From: Rickettsiales bacterium
GTDB taxonomy: Bacteria; Pseudomonadota; Alphaproteobacteria; TMED109
Direction: 5' to 3'
DNA: 5,551 nt
NCBI GenBank assembly: GCA_002720125.1
Contig: PBGQ01000030.1
Location: forward strand, 1-5,551
Shown here in pieces: positions 1 to 5,551 of this stretch; within the stretch, counting starts at the first letter, position 1, and every line of letters begins with the position of its first letter. A model generated the notes under the pieces. It had not been told where the DNA came from. It ran no database searches and saw only the letters and a program-made list of their open reading frames with translations. A program made the translations under genes and the position numbers.

Positions 1-1283
1 CAACAGAATTAAAAAATAGAATTATTTTCACCCTTTTAGCTTTAATTGTTTATAGGTTGGGAACATACATTCCAATTCCAGGTATAAATCCAGGTGCTCT
101 GGATGATATATTTAATCAAAATACAGGTGGTATACTAGGAATGTTTGATATGTTTGCGGGAGGAGCCTTAAGTCGTATGTCTATATTTGCGCTAAATATT
201 ATGCCATATATATCAGCATCTATAATTATTCAGTTGATGTCATCTGCATCACCACACTTAGCGCAACTGAAAAAAGATGGAGATAGTGGGAGGCAAAAAA
301 TAATACAATACACGAGGTACGGAACTGTAATATTGGCATCTGTGCAAGCCTTGGGAATTGCAACAGGACTTGAAAACATGACTAACTCACAAGGACCAGC
401 AGTAGATAATCCAGGACTGTTTTTTAAGCTATCGACTATTATAACATTAACGGGCTCTACAGTTTTTTTAATGTGGTTAGGTGAGCAAATTACCGCAAGG
501 GGAATAGGTAATGGAATATCTCTGATAATTATGGCAGGTATTGTAGCTGAACTACCGGCTGCTATGGTATCAACCTTAGAGTTAGGAAAAACTGGAGCTC
601 TTTCAGGACTTTTGATAATATTTTTTTTAATATTAGCAGTTGTGGTAATTACTTTTATTGTTTTTGTAGAAAGAGGTCAAAGACGAATTACAGTTCAATA
701 TCCTAAACGACAAGTTGGAATGAAAAGCATGGGAGGACAATCTAGCCATTTACCTTTAAAGATTAACACTGCTGGTGTGATTCCTCCAATTTTTGCATCC
801 TCTATTCTTCTTTTACCAGTTACTGCTTTAAGTATAAATGCTGGATCAGGTCCCGAATGGCTCATGACAACAACTTCTCTTTTAGGTAGAGGACAACCTC
901 TATATATGCTTCTATATGTTTCAGCAATAGTATTTTTTGCATTCTTTTACACTAGTGTGGTTTTTAATGCTAATGATACTGCTGATAATTTAAAAAATAA
1001 TGGAGGCTTTGTTCCTGGTATAAGACCAGGAGAAGCGACAGGTAATTATATAGAATATGTTTTGACAAGGTTAACGGTAATTGGATCAGCTTATCTTAGT
1101 TTAGTATGTTTGTTACCTGAATTATTAATTTCGAAATATTCAGTTCCTTTCTATCTTGGCGGAACAAGCCTTTTAATTGTAGTTACAGTAACTATGGACA
1201 CTGTAGCTCAGGTTCATTCGCATTTAATAGCGCATCAATATGAAGGATTAATTAAGAAAGCAAAATTAAGAGGAAGACTTTAG
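1..1283 (+). CDS. secY: SecY, protein translocase channel subunit (5'-truncated by window edge)
   Basis: This is the central pore subunit of the SecYEG translocon in the inner membrane, which passes unfolded proteins across the membrane and releases transmembrane segments sideways. About 426 codons are visible in the frame beginning at base 3, ending in TAG at 1281-1283. The frame is open to the window edge, and the first residues (TELKNRIIFTLLALIVYRLG) match SecY just before transmembrane helix 1. The TTG at 57 is therefore an internal Leu and not a start. By family length only about 15-20 N-terminal residues are missing. Visible hallmarks are YIPIPGI, the helix 2 region GGALSR...IMPYISASIIIQL, GEQITARGIGNGIS, cytoplasmic loop C4 (ERGQRR, from about 669) and loop C5 (PGIRPGE, Arg codon 1023-1025), which contacts SecA and the ribosome. 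Many hydrophobic helices follow in the expected order. It overlaps adk by one base. Identification is certain; only the 5' end is missing. Confidence 0.98.
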   Translation, partial: TELKNRIIFTLLALIVYRLGTYIPIPGINPGALDDIFNQNTGGILGMFDMFAGGALSRMSIFALNIMPYISASIIIQLMSSASPHLAQLKKDGDSGRQKIIQYTRYGTVILASVQALGIATGLENMTNSQGPAVDNPGLFFKLSTIITLTGSTVFLMWLGEQITARGIGNGISLIIMAGIVAELPAAMVSTLELGKTGALSGLLIIFFLILAVVVITFIVFVERGQRRITVQYPKRQVGMKSMGGQSSHLPLKINTAGVIPPIFASSILLLPVTALSINAGSGPEWLMTTTSLLGRGQPLYMLLYVSAIVFFAFFYTSVVFNANDTADNLKNNGGFVPGIRPGEATGNYIEYVLTRLTVIGSAYLSLVCLLPELLISKYSVPFYLGGTSLLIVVTVTMDTVAQVHSHLIAHQYEGLIKKAKLRGRL

Positions 1284-1831
1284 TGAATATAATTCTTTTT
1301 GGTCCTCCTGGAAGTGGGAAGGGGACCCAGGCATCAAATATTTGCGATAATCTAATGATACCCCATTTATCTACTGGAGACATGCTAAGGGCAGCAGTTG
1401 AGTCTGGTTCTGCAGTAGGAATTAAAGCTAAAAAAATCATGGAGGATGGTGGTTTAGTATCTGATGAAATTGTATTATCTATTGTTAAGGAGAGAATAGC
1501 AAATAATGATTGTAAAAAGGGATTTGTTCTAGACGGCTTTCCAAGGACAATTAATCAAGCAAAAGAACTAGAAGTACTTTTAGGAGAAAGCCAGAAAATA
1601 GAATATGTTTTAAGGATTAAGGTTAATGAAGAGGATATTTTAAAAAGATTGATTGATAGAGGTAGATCTGATGACAAACCAGAAATAATAAAAAATAGAT
1701 TTAAATCTTATAATTCCCTAACCCAACCGTTAATACCATTCTATGAAGAGAGAAAAATTCTATCTAACATAAATGGCATGCAAGAAGTTGAAAAAGTGTA
1801 TGAAGATATTAAAAAAATATTAGGTATATAA
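1283..1831 (+). CDS. adk: Adenylate kinase, short-lid form
   Basis: This cytoplasmic enzyme interconverts ATP + AMP and 2 ADP and so balances adenine nucleotides. The 182-residue protein has the P-loop GPPGSGKGT at residues 7-15, the AMP-site motif LSTGDMLR at 29-36, and DGFPRT at 84-89. The lid carries Arg in RLIDRGRSDDKPE (122-134), followed by NRFKSYNSLTQPLIPFY (138-154). The lid is the short type: it lacks the roughly 27-residue insert and the zinc cysteines found in long bacterial forms, as is usual in Alphaproteobacteria. The GTG start shares its G with the secY stop (TAGTG). An AGGA Shine-Dalgarno at 1271-1274, inside the secY end, lies 8 bases upstream, which supports this start and suggests translational coupling. 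Position after secY is the classic location. All catalytic motifs are intact. Confidence is very high. Confidence 0.98.
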   Translation: MNIILFGPPGSGKGTQASNICDNLMIPHLSTGDMLRAAVESGSAVGIKAKKIMEDGGLVSDEIVLSIVKERIANNDCKKGFVLDGFPRTINQAKELEVLLGESQKIEYVLRIKVNEEDILKRLIDRGRSDDKPEIIKNRFKSYNSLTQPLIPFYEERKILSNINGMQEVEKVYEDIKKILGI

Positions 1832-1837
1832 TGTTAG

Positions 1838-1865
1838 TTGACTTGATAAAAAGCTTTACTATAAT
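1838..1865 (+). promoter_or_regulatory. Predicted sigma70 promoter for rpsM-rpsK-rpoA-rplQ
   Basis: The adk-rpsM gap contains TTGACT (1838-1843; five of six bases match the -35 consensus), a 16-bp spacer, and TATAAT (1860-1865; perfect -10). Transcription would begin near 1871-1873, giving a leader of roughly 33 bases before the rpsM start at 1905. The match is seen directly; use of the promoter is inferred. Being in a 73-base non-coding gap just ahead of the block orthologous to the E. coli alpha operon makes it more credible than a chance match in AT-rich DNA. Read-through from the secY-adk transcript is also likely, since no terminator is visible before it. Confidence 0.7.
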
Positions 1866-1894
1866 AAAAGCCTTTATGTATCTAATCTACTATT

Positions 1895-1898
1895 GGAG
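1895..1898 (+). promoter_or_regulatory. Shine-Dalgarno GGAG that fixes the rpsM start
   Basis: GGAG is followed by six A residues and then TTG at 1905, an ideal spacing. The alternative in-frame TTG at 1893 overlaps this GGAG and has no Shine-Dalgarno of its own. The site therefore decides in favour of the shorter S13, beginning [10 protein letters not shown] as in the family. Confidence 0.8.
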
Positions 1899-1904
1899 AA
1901 AAAA

Positions 1905-2276
1905 TTGGCAAGAATAGCTGGAGTTAACATCCCTAGTGGAAAAAGAATAGAAATAGCTTTAACCTACATCTTCGGTATAGGGCCAACTAGAGCTAAGAAA
2001 ATCTGTACGGAGATTAATATAGACGAAAGCAAAAGAGTTAACTCTCTTACTGAAGAAGAATTAGGTAAGATTAGAGATTTAATTGAAAAAAATTTTACAG
2101 TTGAGGGAGACTTAAGAAGAGAAAATGCTATGAACTTGAAACGGCTAATTGATTTAGGTTGTTATAGAGGTTTGAGACATAGAAAAGGTTTACCTGTTAG
2201 AGGACAAAGAACGAATACTAATGCAAGAACACGAAAAGGCAAAGCTAGACCAATAGCTGGAAAGAAAAAGGCGTAA
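1905..2276 (+). CDS. rpsM: 30S ribosomal protein S13
   Basis: S13 sits in the head of the small ribosomal subunit, contacts the P-site tRNA through its C-terminal tail, and forms bridges to L5 in the large subunit. The 123-residue protein starts [14 protein letters not shown] and carries the helix-hairpin-helix-like segment [14 protein letters not shown] (20-33). It has the conserved core [35 protein letters not shown] at 69-103 and a basic tail ending [13 protein letters not shown] choose TTG at 1905 over TTG at 1893, because the family begins MARIAGV and GGAG lies six bases upstream; the longer version would add only MEKK. The length fits the roughly 118-123 residues of the family. It is probably first in the transcript from the promoter at 1838-1865. 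The stop is four bases before rpsK. Identity is certain; the start is well supported. Confidence 0.97.
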   Translation: MARIAGVNIPSGKRIEIALTYIFGIGPTRAKKICTEINIDESKRVNSLTEEELGKIRDLIEKNFTVEGDLRRENAMNLKRLIDLGCYRGLRHRKGLPVRGQRTNTNARTRKGKARPIAGKKKA

Positions 2277-2280
2277 AAAA

Positions 2281-2664
2281 ATGGCCACTGAAAATAAAAA
2301 AAAGAAAGTTAAAAAAAATATTCCTGTTGGTGTAGCTCACGTAAATGCTACATTCAATAATACTATAGTTACTATTACTGATAATAAGGGAAATACAATT
2401 GCCTGGTCATCGGCTGGAGCTGAGGGATTTAAAGGATCAAGAAAATCTACTCCTTTTGCAGCCCAATTAGCGGCAGAGAGCGCAGGAAAAAAAGCAAAAG
2501 AAAATGGGGTAAAAACATTAGAAATAGAAGTTAGGGGTCCAGGAGCTGGAAGAGAGTCTGCGTTAAGAGCGTTACAGTCAACAGGCTTCATAATTACGGC
2601 AATCAAAGATGTTACACCTATACCTCATAATGGATGCAGACCACCCAAGCGAAGAAGAGTCTAA
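2281..2664 (+). CDS. rpsK: 30S ribosomal protein S11
   Basis: S11 lies on the platform of the small subunit, near the mRNA exit region and the E site, next to S7 and S18. The 127-residue protein has the family sequence throughout: a lysine-rich start ([13 protein letters not shown]), [18 protein letters not shown] (17-34), [22 protein letters not shown] (41-62), [15 protein letters not shown] (84-98), and the basic end [15 protein letters not shown]. The ATG start follows the rpsM stop by four bases, with only a weak AAGG at 2268-2271 nine bases upstream, so translational coupling to rpsM is likely. The gene ends in tandem in-frame stops, TAA then TGA (2662-2667). In E. coli rpsD (S4) would come next; here rpoA follows directly, the usual alphaproteobacterial arrangement. 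Length is normal and nothing is missing. Confidence 0.98.
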   Translation: MATENKKKKVKKNIPVGVAHVNATFNNTIVTITDNKGNTIAWSSAGAEGFKGSRKSTPFAAQLAAESAGKKAKENGVKTLEIEVRGPGAGRESALRALQSTGFIITAIKDVTPIPHNGCRPPKRRRV

Positions 2665-2705
2665 TGAATTGCATACTTAAATTTAATTAATAAAAGGATA
2701 TAAAA

Positions 2706-3722
2706 GTGCTACAAAAAAATTGGCAAGAACTAATTAAACCATCAAGAATTGATTTTTTACCGGGAAATAATAAGTTAAAAGAAGCGACACTTGTTGTTGA
2801 ACCTTTAGAAAGAGGGTTTGGACTTACCTTAGGAAACGCATTAAGGAGAGTTCTTTTGTCTTCAATCAGGGGTGCAGCCGTAACTGCTGTAAAATTTGAC
2901 CAAGTTTTGCATGAATACTCTTCTATTCCTGGAGTCGCAGAAGATGTTGTCGAAATTACATTAAATGTGAAGCAATTAGCTGTAAAACTTGCTGACTCAG
3001 GATCAAAAAAATTAAATTTAACTGTAAAAGGTCCATGTGAGGTTACTGCTTCCATGATAGAGCCCCAAGCGAATGTTGAAATATTGAACCCAGAATTAGT
3101 TATTTGCAATATTAACAAAAATGTTGAATTTAAAATGACTTTGGCTGTTGAAGAAGGAAAGGGTTATGTTCCGTCTAATCTTAATAAAATTCAAGATAAT
3201 CCAATTGGGCTAATTCCAGTAGATGCTATATTTAGTCCAATCAAGAATGTCGCATATAAAGTAGATAATACAAGAGTAGGACAAGCAACAGATTATGATA
3301 AGTTAACTATGCAAATCGAAACTAATGGGACTATTCTTCCTGAAGATGCTGTTGCATTAGCTGGAAGAATTATTTCCGATCAAGCATTATTATTTGTTAA
3401 CTTTCAAGAAGAGGAAGAAGTTAAGGAAAGTGAACAAGAAATCGAACCAAAGCTTAACCCTAACCTATTAAGAAAAGTTGATGAGCTGGAACTTTCTGTA
3501 AGATCTGCAAACTGTCTTAAAAACGATAATATAATTTACATCGGAGACTTGGTTCTAAAGTCAGAAAATGAAATGCTTAGAACACCAAATTTTGGAAGAA
3601 AATCCCTTAATGAAATTAGAGAAGTTCTATCTCAAATGGGACTTGGTCTGGGAATGAGCATAGAGGACTGGCCTCCTGAAAACATTGAAACGTTAGCTAA
3701 ACAGATAGAAGATCCATATTAA
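2706..3722 (+). CDS. rpoA: DNA-directed RNA polymerase alpha subunit
   Basis: RpoA dimerises to nucleate RNA polymerase assembly and binds UP-element DNA and activators through its C-terminal domain. The 338-residue protein has both domains. The N-terminal domain (about 20-230) contains [22 protein letters not shown] (32-53) with the assembly Arg near 47-48, and [14 protein letters not shown] (68-81). A short acidic linker (about 234-252, with EEEE) leads to the C-terminal domain (about 253-324), with VRSANCL at 265-271; Arg266 corresponds to E. coli R265, the DNA-contact residue. This is followed by [18 protein letters not shown] (293-304) and GMSIEDWPP. All DNA-contact residues I can align are kept, so UP-element recognition should work. 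The GTG start at 2706 has AAGGA (2694-2698) seven bases upstream, and the N-terminus [10 protein letters not shown] is typical of Alphaproteobacteria. The gap from rpsK is 41 bases and to rplQ 10 bases. Confidence 0.98.
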   Translation: MLQKNWQELIKPSRIDFLPGNNKLKEATLVVEPLERGFGLTLGNALRRVLLSSIRGAAVTAVKFDQVLHEYSSIPGVAEDVVEITLNVKQLAVKLADSGSKKLNLTVKGPCEVTASMIEPQANVEILNPELVICNINKNVEFKMTLAVEEGKGYVPSNLNKIQDNPIGLIPVDAIFSPIKNVAYKVDNTRVGQATDYDKLTMQIETNGTILPEDAVALAGRIISDQALLFVNFQEEEEVKESEQEIEPKLNPNLLRKVDELELSVRSANCLKNDNIIYIGDLVLKSENEMLRTPNFGRKSLNEIREVLSQMGLGLGMSIEDWPPENIETLAKQIEDPY

Positions 3723-3732
3723 GAGGTTATAA

Positions 3733-4179
3733 ATGAGACATAGAATAAAGGGAAGAAAGTTAAATAGAACAAGTGCACATAGAAAAGCACTATTCAAAAA
3801 CCTTGCTGCGTCATTAATAAAGTATGAGCAAATTTCTACTACACTGCCTAAAGCAAAGGATCTTAGACCACTGGTTGAAAAGATGATAACATTAGGAAAA
3901 AAAGGTTCCCTGCACGCACGTAGACAATTAATTTCAAGGTTACCTAAAAATGCGGACGTAGAAAAAATTATTACCGATCTATCGGTTAGATATAAAGATA
4001 GAAAGGGAGGTTATACAAGAATAATAAAAAAAGGCCATAGATATGGAGATGCTTCTCCGATGGCAGTCATAGAATTTATAGATAGAAACATTTTAGCTAA
4101 AGCAAAAGAAAAAACTTTAGAAGAAAATACTAAAGATAATAAAAGACCAGATAAAGAAGAAAAAATATCTAGCAAATAG
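3733..4179 (+). CDS. rplQ: 50S ribosomal protein L17 with charged C-terminal tail
   Basis: L17 sits near the peptide exit tunnel of the large subunit. The family signature is clear: [29 protein letters not shown] (1-29), then [29 protein letters not shown] (30-58), and a C-terminal block ending [12 protein letters not shown] (107-118). From about residue 119 the protein continues as a Lys/Glu-rich, low-complexity tail of about 30 residues ([14 protein letters not shown]... to KEEKISSK), making it 148 residues against 127 in E. coli; alphaproteobacterial forms also tend to be extended. The tail is probably disordered. The ATG at 3733 has AGAGG (3722-3726) six bases upstream, overlapping the rpoA stop, so the two are tightly coupled. 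It is the last gene of the conserved ribosomal block. Identity is certain. Confidence 0.98.
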   Translation: MRHRIKGRKLNRTSAHRKALFKNLAASLIKYEQISTTLPKAKDLRPLVEKMITLGKKGSLHARRQLISRLPKNADVEKIITDLSVRYKDRKGGYTRIIKKGHRYGDASPMAVIEFIDRNILAKAKEKTLEENTKDNKRPDKEEKISSK

Positions 4180-4182
4180 ATA
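4166..4182 (+). other. Small inverted repeat over the rplQ stop codon
   Basis: TATCTA, a five-base loop GCAAA, and TAGATA form a perfect six-base-pair stem that includes the rplQ stop codon (4177-4179). It has only one G-C pair and no U-tract directly after it, so it is a poor intrinsic terminator. It may be a weak mRNA 3'-end structure or chance in AT-rich DNA. The following gap (4180-4240) has no better terminator, so transcription may continue into the pseudouridine synthase gene. Confidence 0.25.
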
Positions 4183-4240
4183 CAAATTCAATTAACTTTT
4201 CTTATAACTTAGTTTCATATTATTTTACTAAATTATCATC

Positions 4241-5194
4241 ATGTATGAAAAATCAGTTTTAATAGTTAAAAAAGAGAATGAAAAAGAAAGACTAGATAAA
4301 TTTTTATTGAGGAGTTTTAAAAATATAAGTTTTGCAAAATTACAGAAACTTATAAGAAAAGGATACATAAAGGTCAATTCAAAAAAAAAAAAATCAAGCT
4401 ACAAAATACAAACTAATGATAAAGTTCTTTTAAGTGTAGACCTAAACATAAAAAAAGCTGAGGTTGATGAATTTAAAGAAATGTATAAAAAGGAAATAGA
4501 ACTTTTAAAGAAAAAAATTATTTTCGAAGATAAAAATATTTTAGTTTTAAATAAACCACACGGTATACCGGTACAGGGTGGGACAAAAATAAAATTTAAC
4601 ATTGACCTCATTTTAAAACATATAACGAACGACAATTCTGAGACACCAAAACTCGTTCACAGGATAGATAAAAATACCAGTGGTTTGCTGATAGTAGCAA
4701 AATCTAAAGATATTGCTAATAAATTATCTATTTTATTTAAGACAAACAAGATTTGTAAAACTTATTTGTCTATATGTAAAGGAATACCAGATAGAATGCA
4801 GGGTAAAATTAAGCTTGCTTTAGAAAAAAATAAAATTAATGGAAGAGAAATTATGGTTGTAGATAATAATAAAAAAAGTAAGCCTTCTGAAACAATCTAT
4901 AAAGTAATAAAGAGCAATAATAACTTATCATTTCTAATGCTAAAACCAAAGACGGGACGTACTCATCAAATTAGAGTACATTTAAAAGAAATAGGTATTC
5001 CAATATTAGGTGATCAAAAATACTCTATTTCTAAACCTAATAAAAATAACAGAGACAGAACGCGCACAATGCATTTACATTCAAGATCAATTAGTTTCTA
5101 CTTGGAGGAAAAAAAATATAATTTTAAGGCTGAACTGCCAGATTACTTTATTAGAACACTCAAAGAAAATCAGTTTAAAATTGAAAAATATTAA
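4241..5194 (+). CDS. rluC: RluA-family 23S rRNA pseudouridine synthase, RluC-like
   Basis: This cytoplasmic enzyme turns selected uridines of 23S rRNA into pseudouridine without a cofactor. The 317-residue protein begins with an S4 RNA-binding domain (about 15-68: RLDKFLLRSF, KLQKLIRKGYIKVNSKK, NDKVLLS). The RluA catalytic domain follows, with VLNKPHGIPVQGG (102-114), HRIDKNTSGLL (140-150) holding the catalytic Asp143, KPSETIYKV (214-222), TGRTHQIRVHL (238-248) and GDQKY (257-261). Domain order, VQGG and KPSET favour RluC over RluD or RluA, but which uridines it modifies cannot be read from sequence. It is very lysine-rich (59 of 317 by hand count), unlike the genes before it. A run of 13 A (4381-4393) encodes Lys48-51 in the S4 domain. 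The ATG at 4241 lacks a clear Shine-Dalgarno, and the 61-base gap before it has only weak -35/-10-like matches (TTAACT 4193, CATATT 4216). All catalytic motifs are intact. Confidence 0.92.
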   Translation: MYEKSVLIVKKENEKERLDKFLLRSFKNISFAKLQKLIRKGYIKVNSKKKKSSYKIQTNDKVLLSVDLNIKKAEVDEFKEMYKKEIELLKKKIIFEDKNILVLNKPHGIPVQGGTKIKFNIDLILKHITNDNSETPKLVHRIDKNTSGLLIVAKSKDIANKLSILFKTNKICKTYLSICKGIPDRMQGKIKLALEKNKINGREIMVVDNNKKSKPSETIYKVIKSNNNLSFLMLKPKTGRTHQIRVHLKEIGIPILGDQKYSISKPNKNNRDRTRTMHLHSRSISFYLEEKKYNFKAELPDYFIRTLKENQFKIEKY

Positions 5195-5551
5195 ACTAAA
5201 TATATTATTTAGAAGTAAAGAAAAATACTTTACTTTAAAAATTGATGAAAAAGACTTTTTAGATTCCAATGCTAATATTATAAAGATAAAAAATAAAAAA
5301 GAATTGAATTTACTCTTGGACTTTATGAATAAGTTCGAAAATTCTAAGAAATTATATAAAAGCTATGTCTTTAAACTTTTACAAATTAAGTATGGAATAA
5401 GCAACAATATAAGAAAAGATTATATTGCAGGTATTCTTAGATTTATTAATACCGATGCCAGTTGTTATAGAGCCGAAAAAAATTCCGAATTGGAGGATTT
5501 GCAAAATAAAGTATATACGCCTTTATTTTTATACTGTAAGAAAAAGTATAA
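5181..5551 (+). CDS. ATP12-family F1-ATPase assembly chaperone, divergent, 3' end cut off
   Basis: The frame starting at TTG 5181 stays open to the window end (123 full codons) and runs off the edge. In mitochondria ATP12 binds the F1 alpha subunit before it joins the ATP synthase; the bacterial homologue is assumed to act similarly. The diagnostic stretch is FINTDASCYRAEKNSELEDLQNKVYTPLF (about residues 88-116), matching the family's (T/S)D-x-x-CYRAE...L...Q...W-x-PL, with Tyr in place of the usual Trp. The part before it is about 90 residues, shorter than the usual 110-130. I do not see the typical LDGRPVKTP, EW or MPLT motifs, so the N-terminal domain is reduced or very divergent. Lys is about 18%. 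TTG 5181 overlaps rluC by 14 bases and has no clear Shine-Dalgarno; the next in-frame starts (TTG 5304, TTG 5316, ATG 5325) would remove a third of the visible protein. In many Alphaproteobacteria ATP12 lies downstream of an rluC-type gene, which supports the call. Confidence 0.72.
   Translation, partial: MKNIKLNILFRSKEKYFTLKIDEKDFLDSNANIIKIKNKKELNLLLDFMNKFENSKKLYKSYVFKLLQIKYGISNNIRKDYIAGILRFINTDASCYRAEKNSELEDLQNKVYTPLFLYCKKKY

Noticed and set aside
57..59. TTG at 57 as a start for secY
   Set aside because: The frame is open upstream to base 3 and encodes the SecY helix 1 region; this TTG is the Leu of YRLGTYIPIPGI.
616..635. Perfect 7-bp inverted repeat around a T-run in secY, terminator-like
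   Set aside because: The stem is all A-T and lies inside codons for a hydrophobic helix (IIFFLIL); too weak to terminate and explained by coding of Ile, Leu and Phe.
1252..1440. 62-codon minus-strand ORF across the secY-adk junction
   Set aside because: It is antisense to two certain genes, with no family resemblance and no start signals.
2337..2606. 89-codon minus-strand ORF opposite rpsK
   Set aside because: Shadow of the strongly constrained S11 codons; no recognisable protein.
2687..3118. 143-codon minus-strand ORF opposite rpoA
   Set aside because: Lies fully over the RpoA N-terminal region; the composition mirrors rpoA codons and no motif is seen.
4180..4240. Promoter or terminator in the gap between rplQ and the pseudouridine synthase
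   Set aside because: The best -35/-10 pair (TTAACT, 17 bp, CATATT) matches only four of six bases at each box, and there is no GC stem with a U-tract; too weak to call in AT-rich DNA.
4399..4635. 78-codon minus-strand ORF inside rluC
   Set aside because: Antisense to conserved RluC motifs; a chance open frame rich in Phe and Ser from complementary A-rich codons.
5087..5269. 60-codon minus-strand ORF over the rluC end
   Set aside because: Low-complexity Phe/Ile/Lys sequence antisense to rluC and the ATP12-like frame; no support.

Overview
The window is the 3' end of a bacterial ribosomal-protein/RNA-polymerase operon followed by a less conserved tail, all on the + strand. The order is secY (5' end cut off by the window), adk, rpsM, rpsK, rpoA, rplQ, a RluC-type 23S rRNA pseudouridine synthase, and the start of a divergent ATP12-family F1-ATPase assembly chaperone that runs off the 3' edge. 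The DNA is strongly AT-rich, with Lys, Ile and Asn codons prominent. Several features point to an AT-rich alphaproteobacterium: the order secY-adk-rpsM-rpsK-rpoA-rplQ with no rpsD (S4) before rpoA, the short-lid adenylate kinase, the RpoA N-terminus [10 protein letters not shown], and an ATP12-type chaperone, a family otherwise found in mitochondria. A SAR11-like/marine, other streamlined, or Rickettsiales-like lineage would fit, but the window alone does not settle which.

Layout. Positions 1-1831 hold secY and adk, which overlap by one base (TAGTG) and are surely co-transcribed. The 73-base gap 1832-1904 carries a near-consensus sigma70 promoter (TTGACT, 16-bp spacer, TATAAT) and a clear Shine-Dalgarno for rpsM, so the rpsM-rpsK-rpoA-rplQ block probably has its own start as well as read-through from upstream. 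These four genes are packed with gaps of 4, 41 and 10 bases. The 61-base gap 4180-4240 shows no convincing terminator or promoter. From 4241 onward the proteins become very lysine-rich (about 18-19%) and the genes again overlap (rluC and the ATP12-like gene by 14 bases, if the TTG start is right).

Together the genes serve protein synthesis and export (SecY channel, S13, S11, L17), transcription (RpoA), adenine nucleotide balance (Adk), rRNA modification (RluC) and, at the end, ATP synthase assembly. Four of the seven observable starts are non-ATG: GTG for adk and rpoA, TTG for rpsM and, less certainly, the ATP12-like gene.

I found no mobile element, CRISPR array, tRNA/rRNA gene or new defence or biosynthetic system. 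The region is largely ordinary core genome. The points worth a second look are the internal promoter and its leader, the A13 tract inside rluC, and the shortened, divergent ATP12-like protein.
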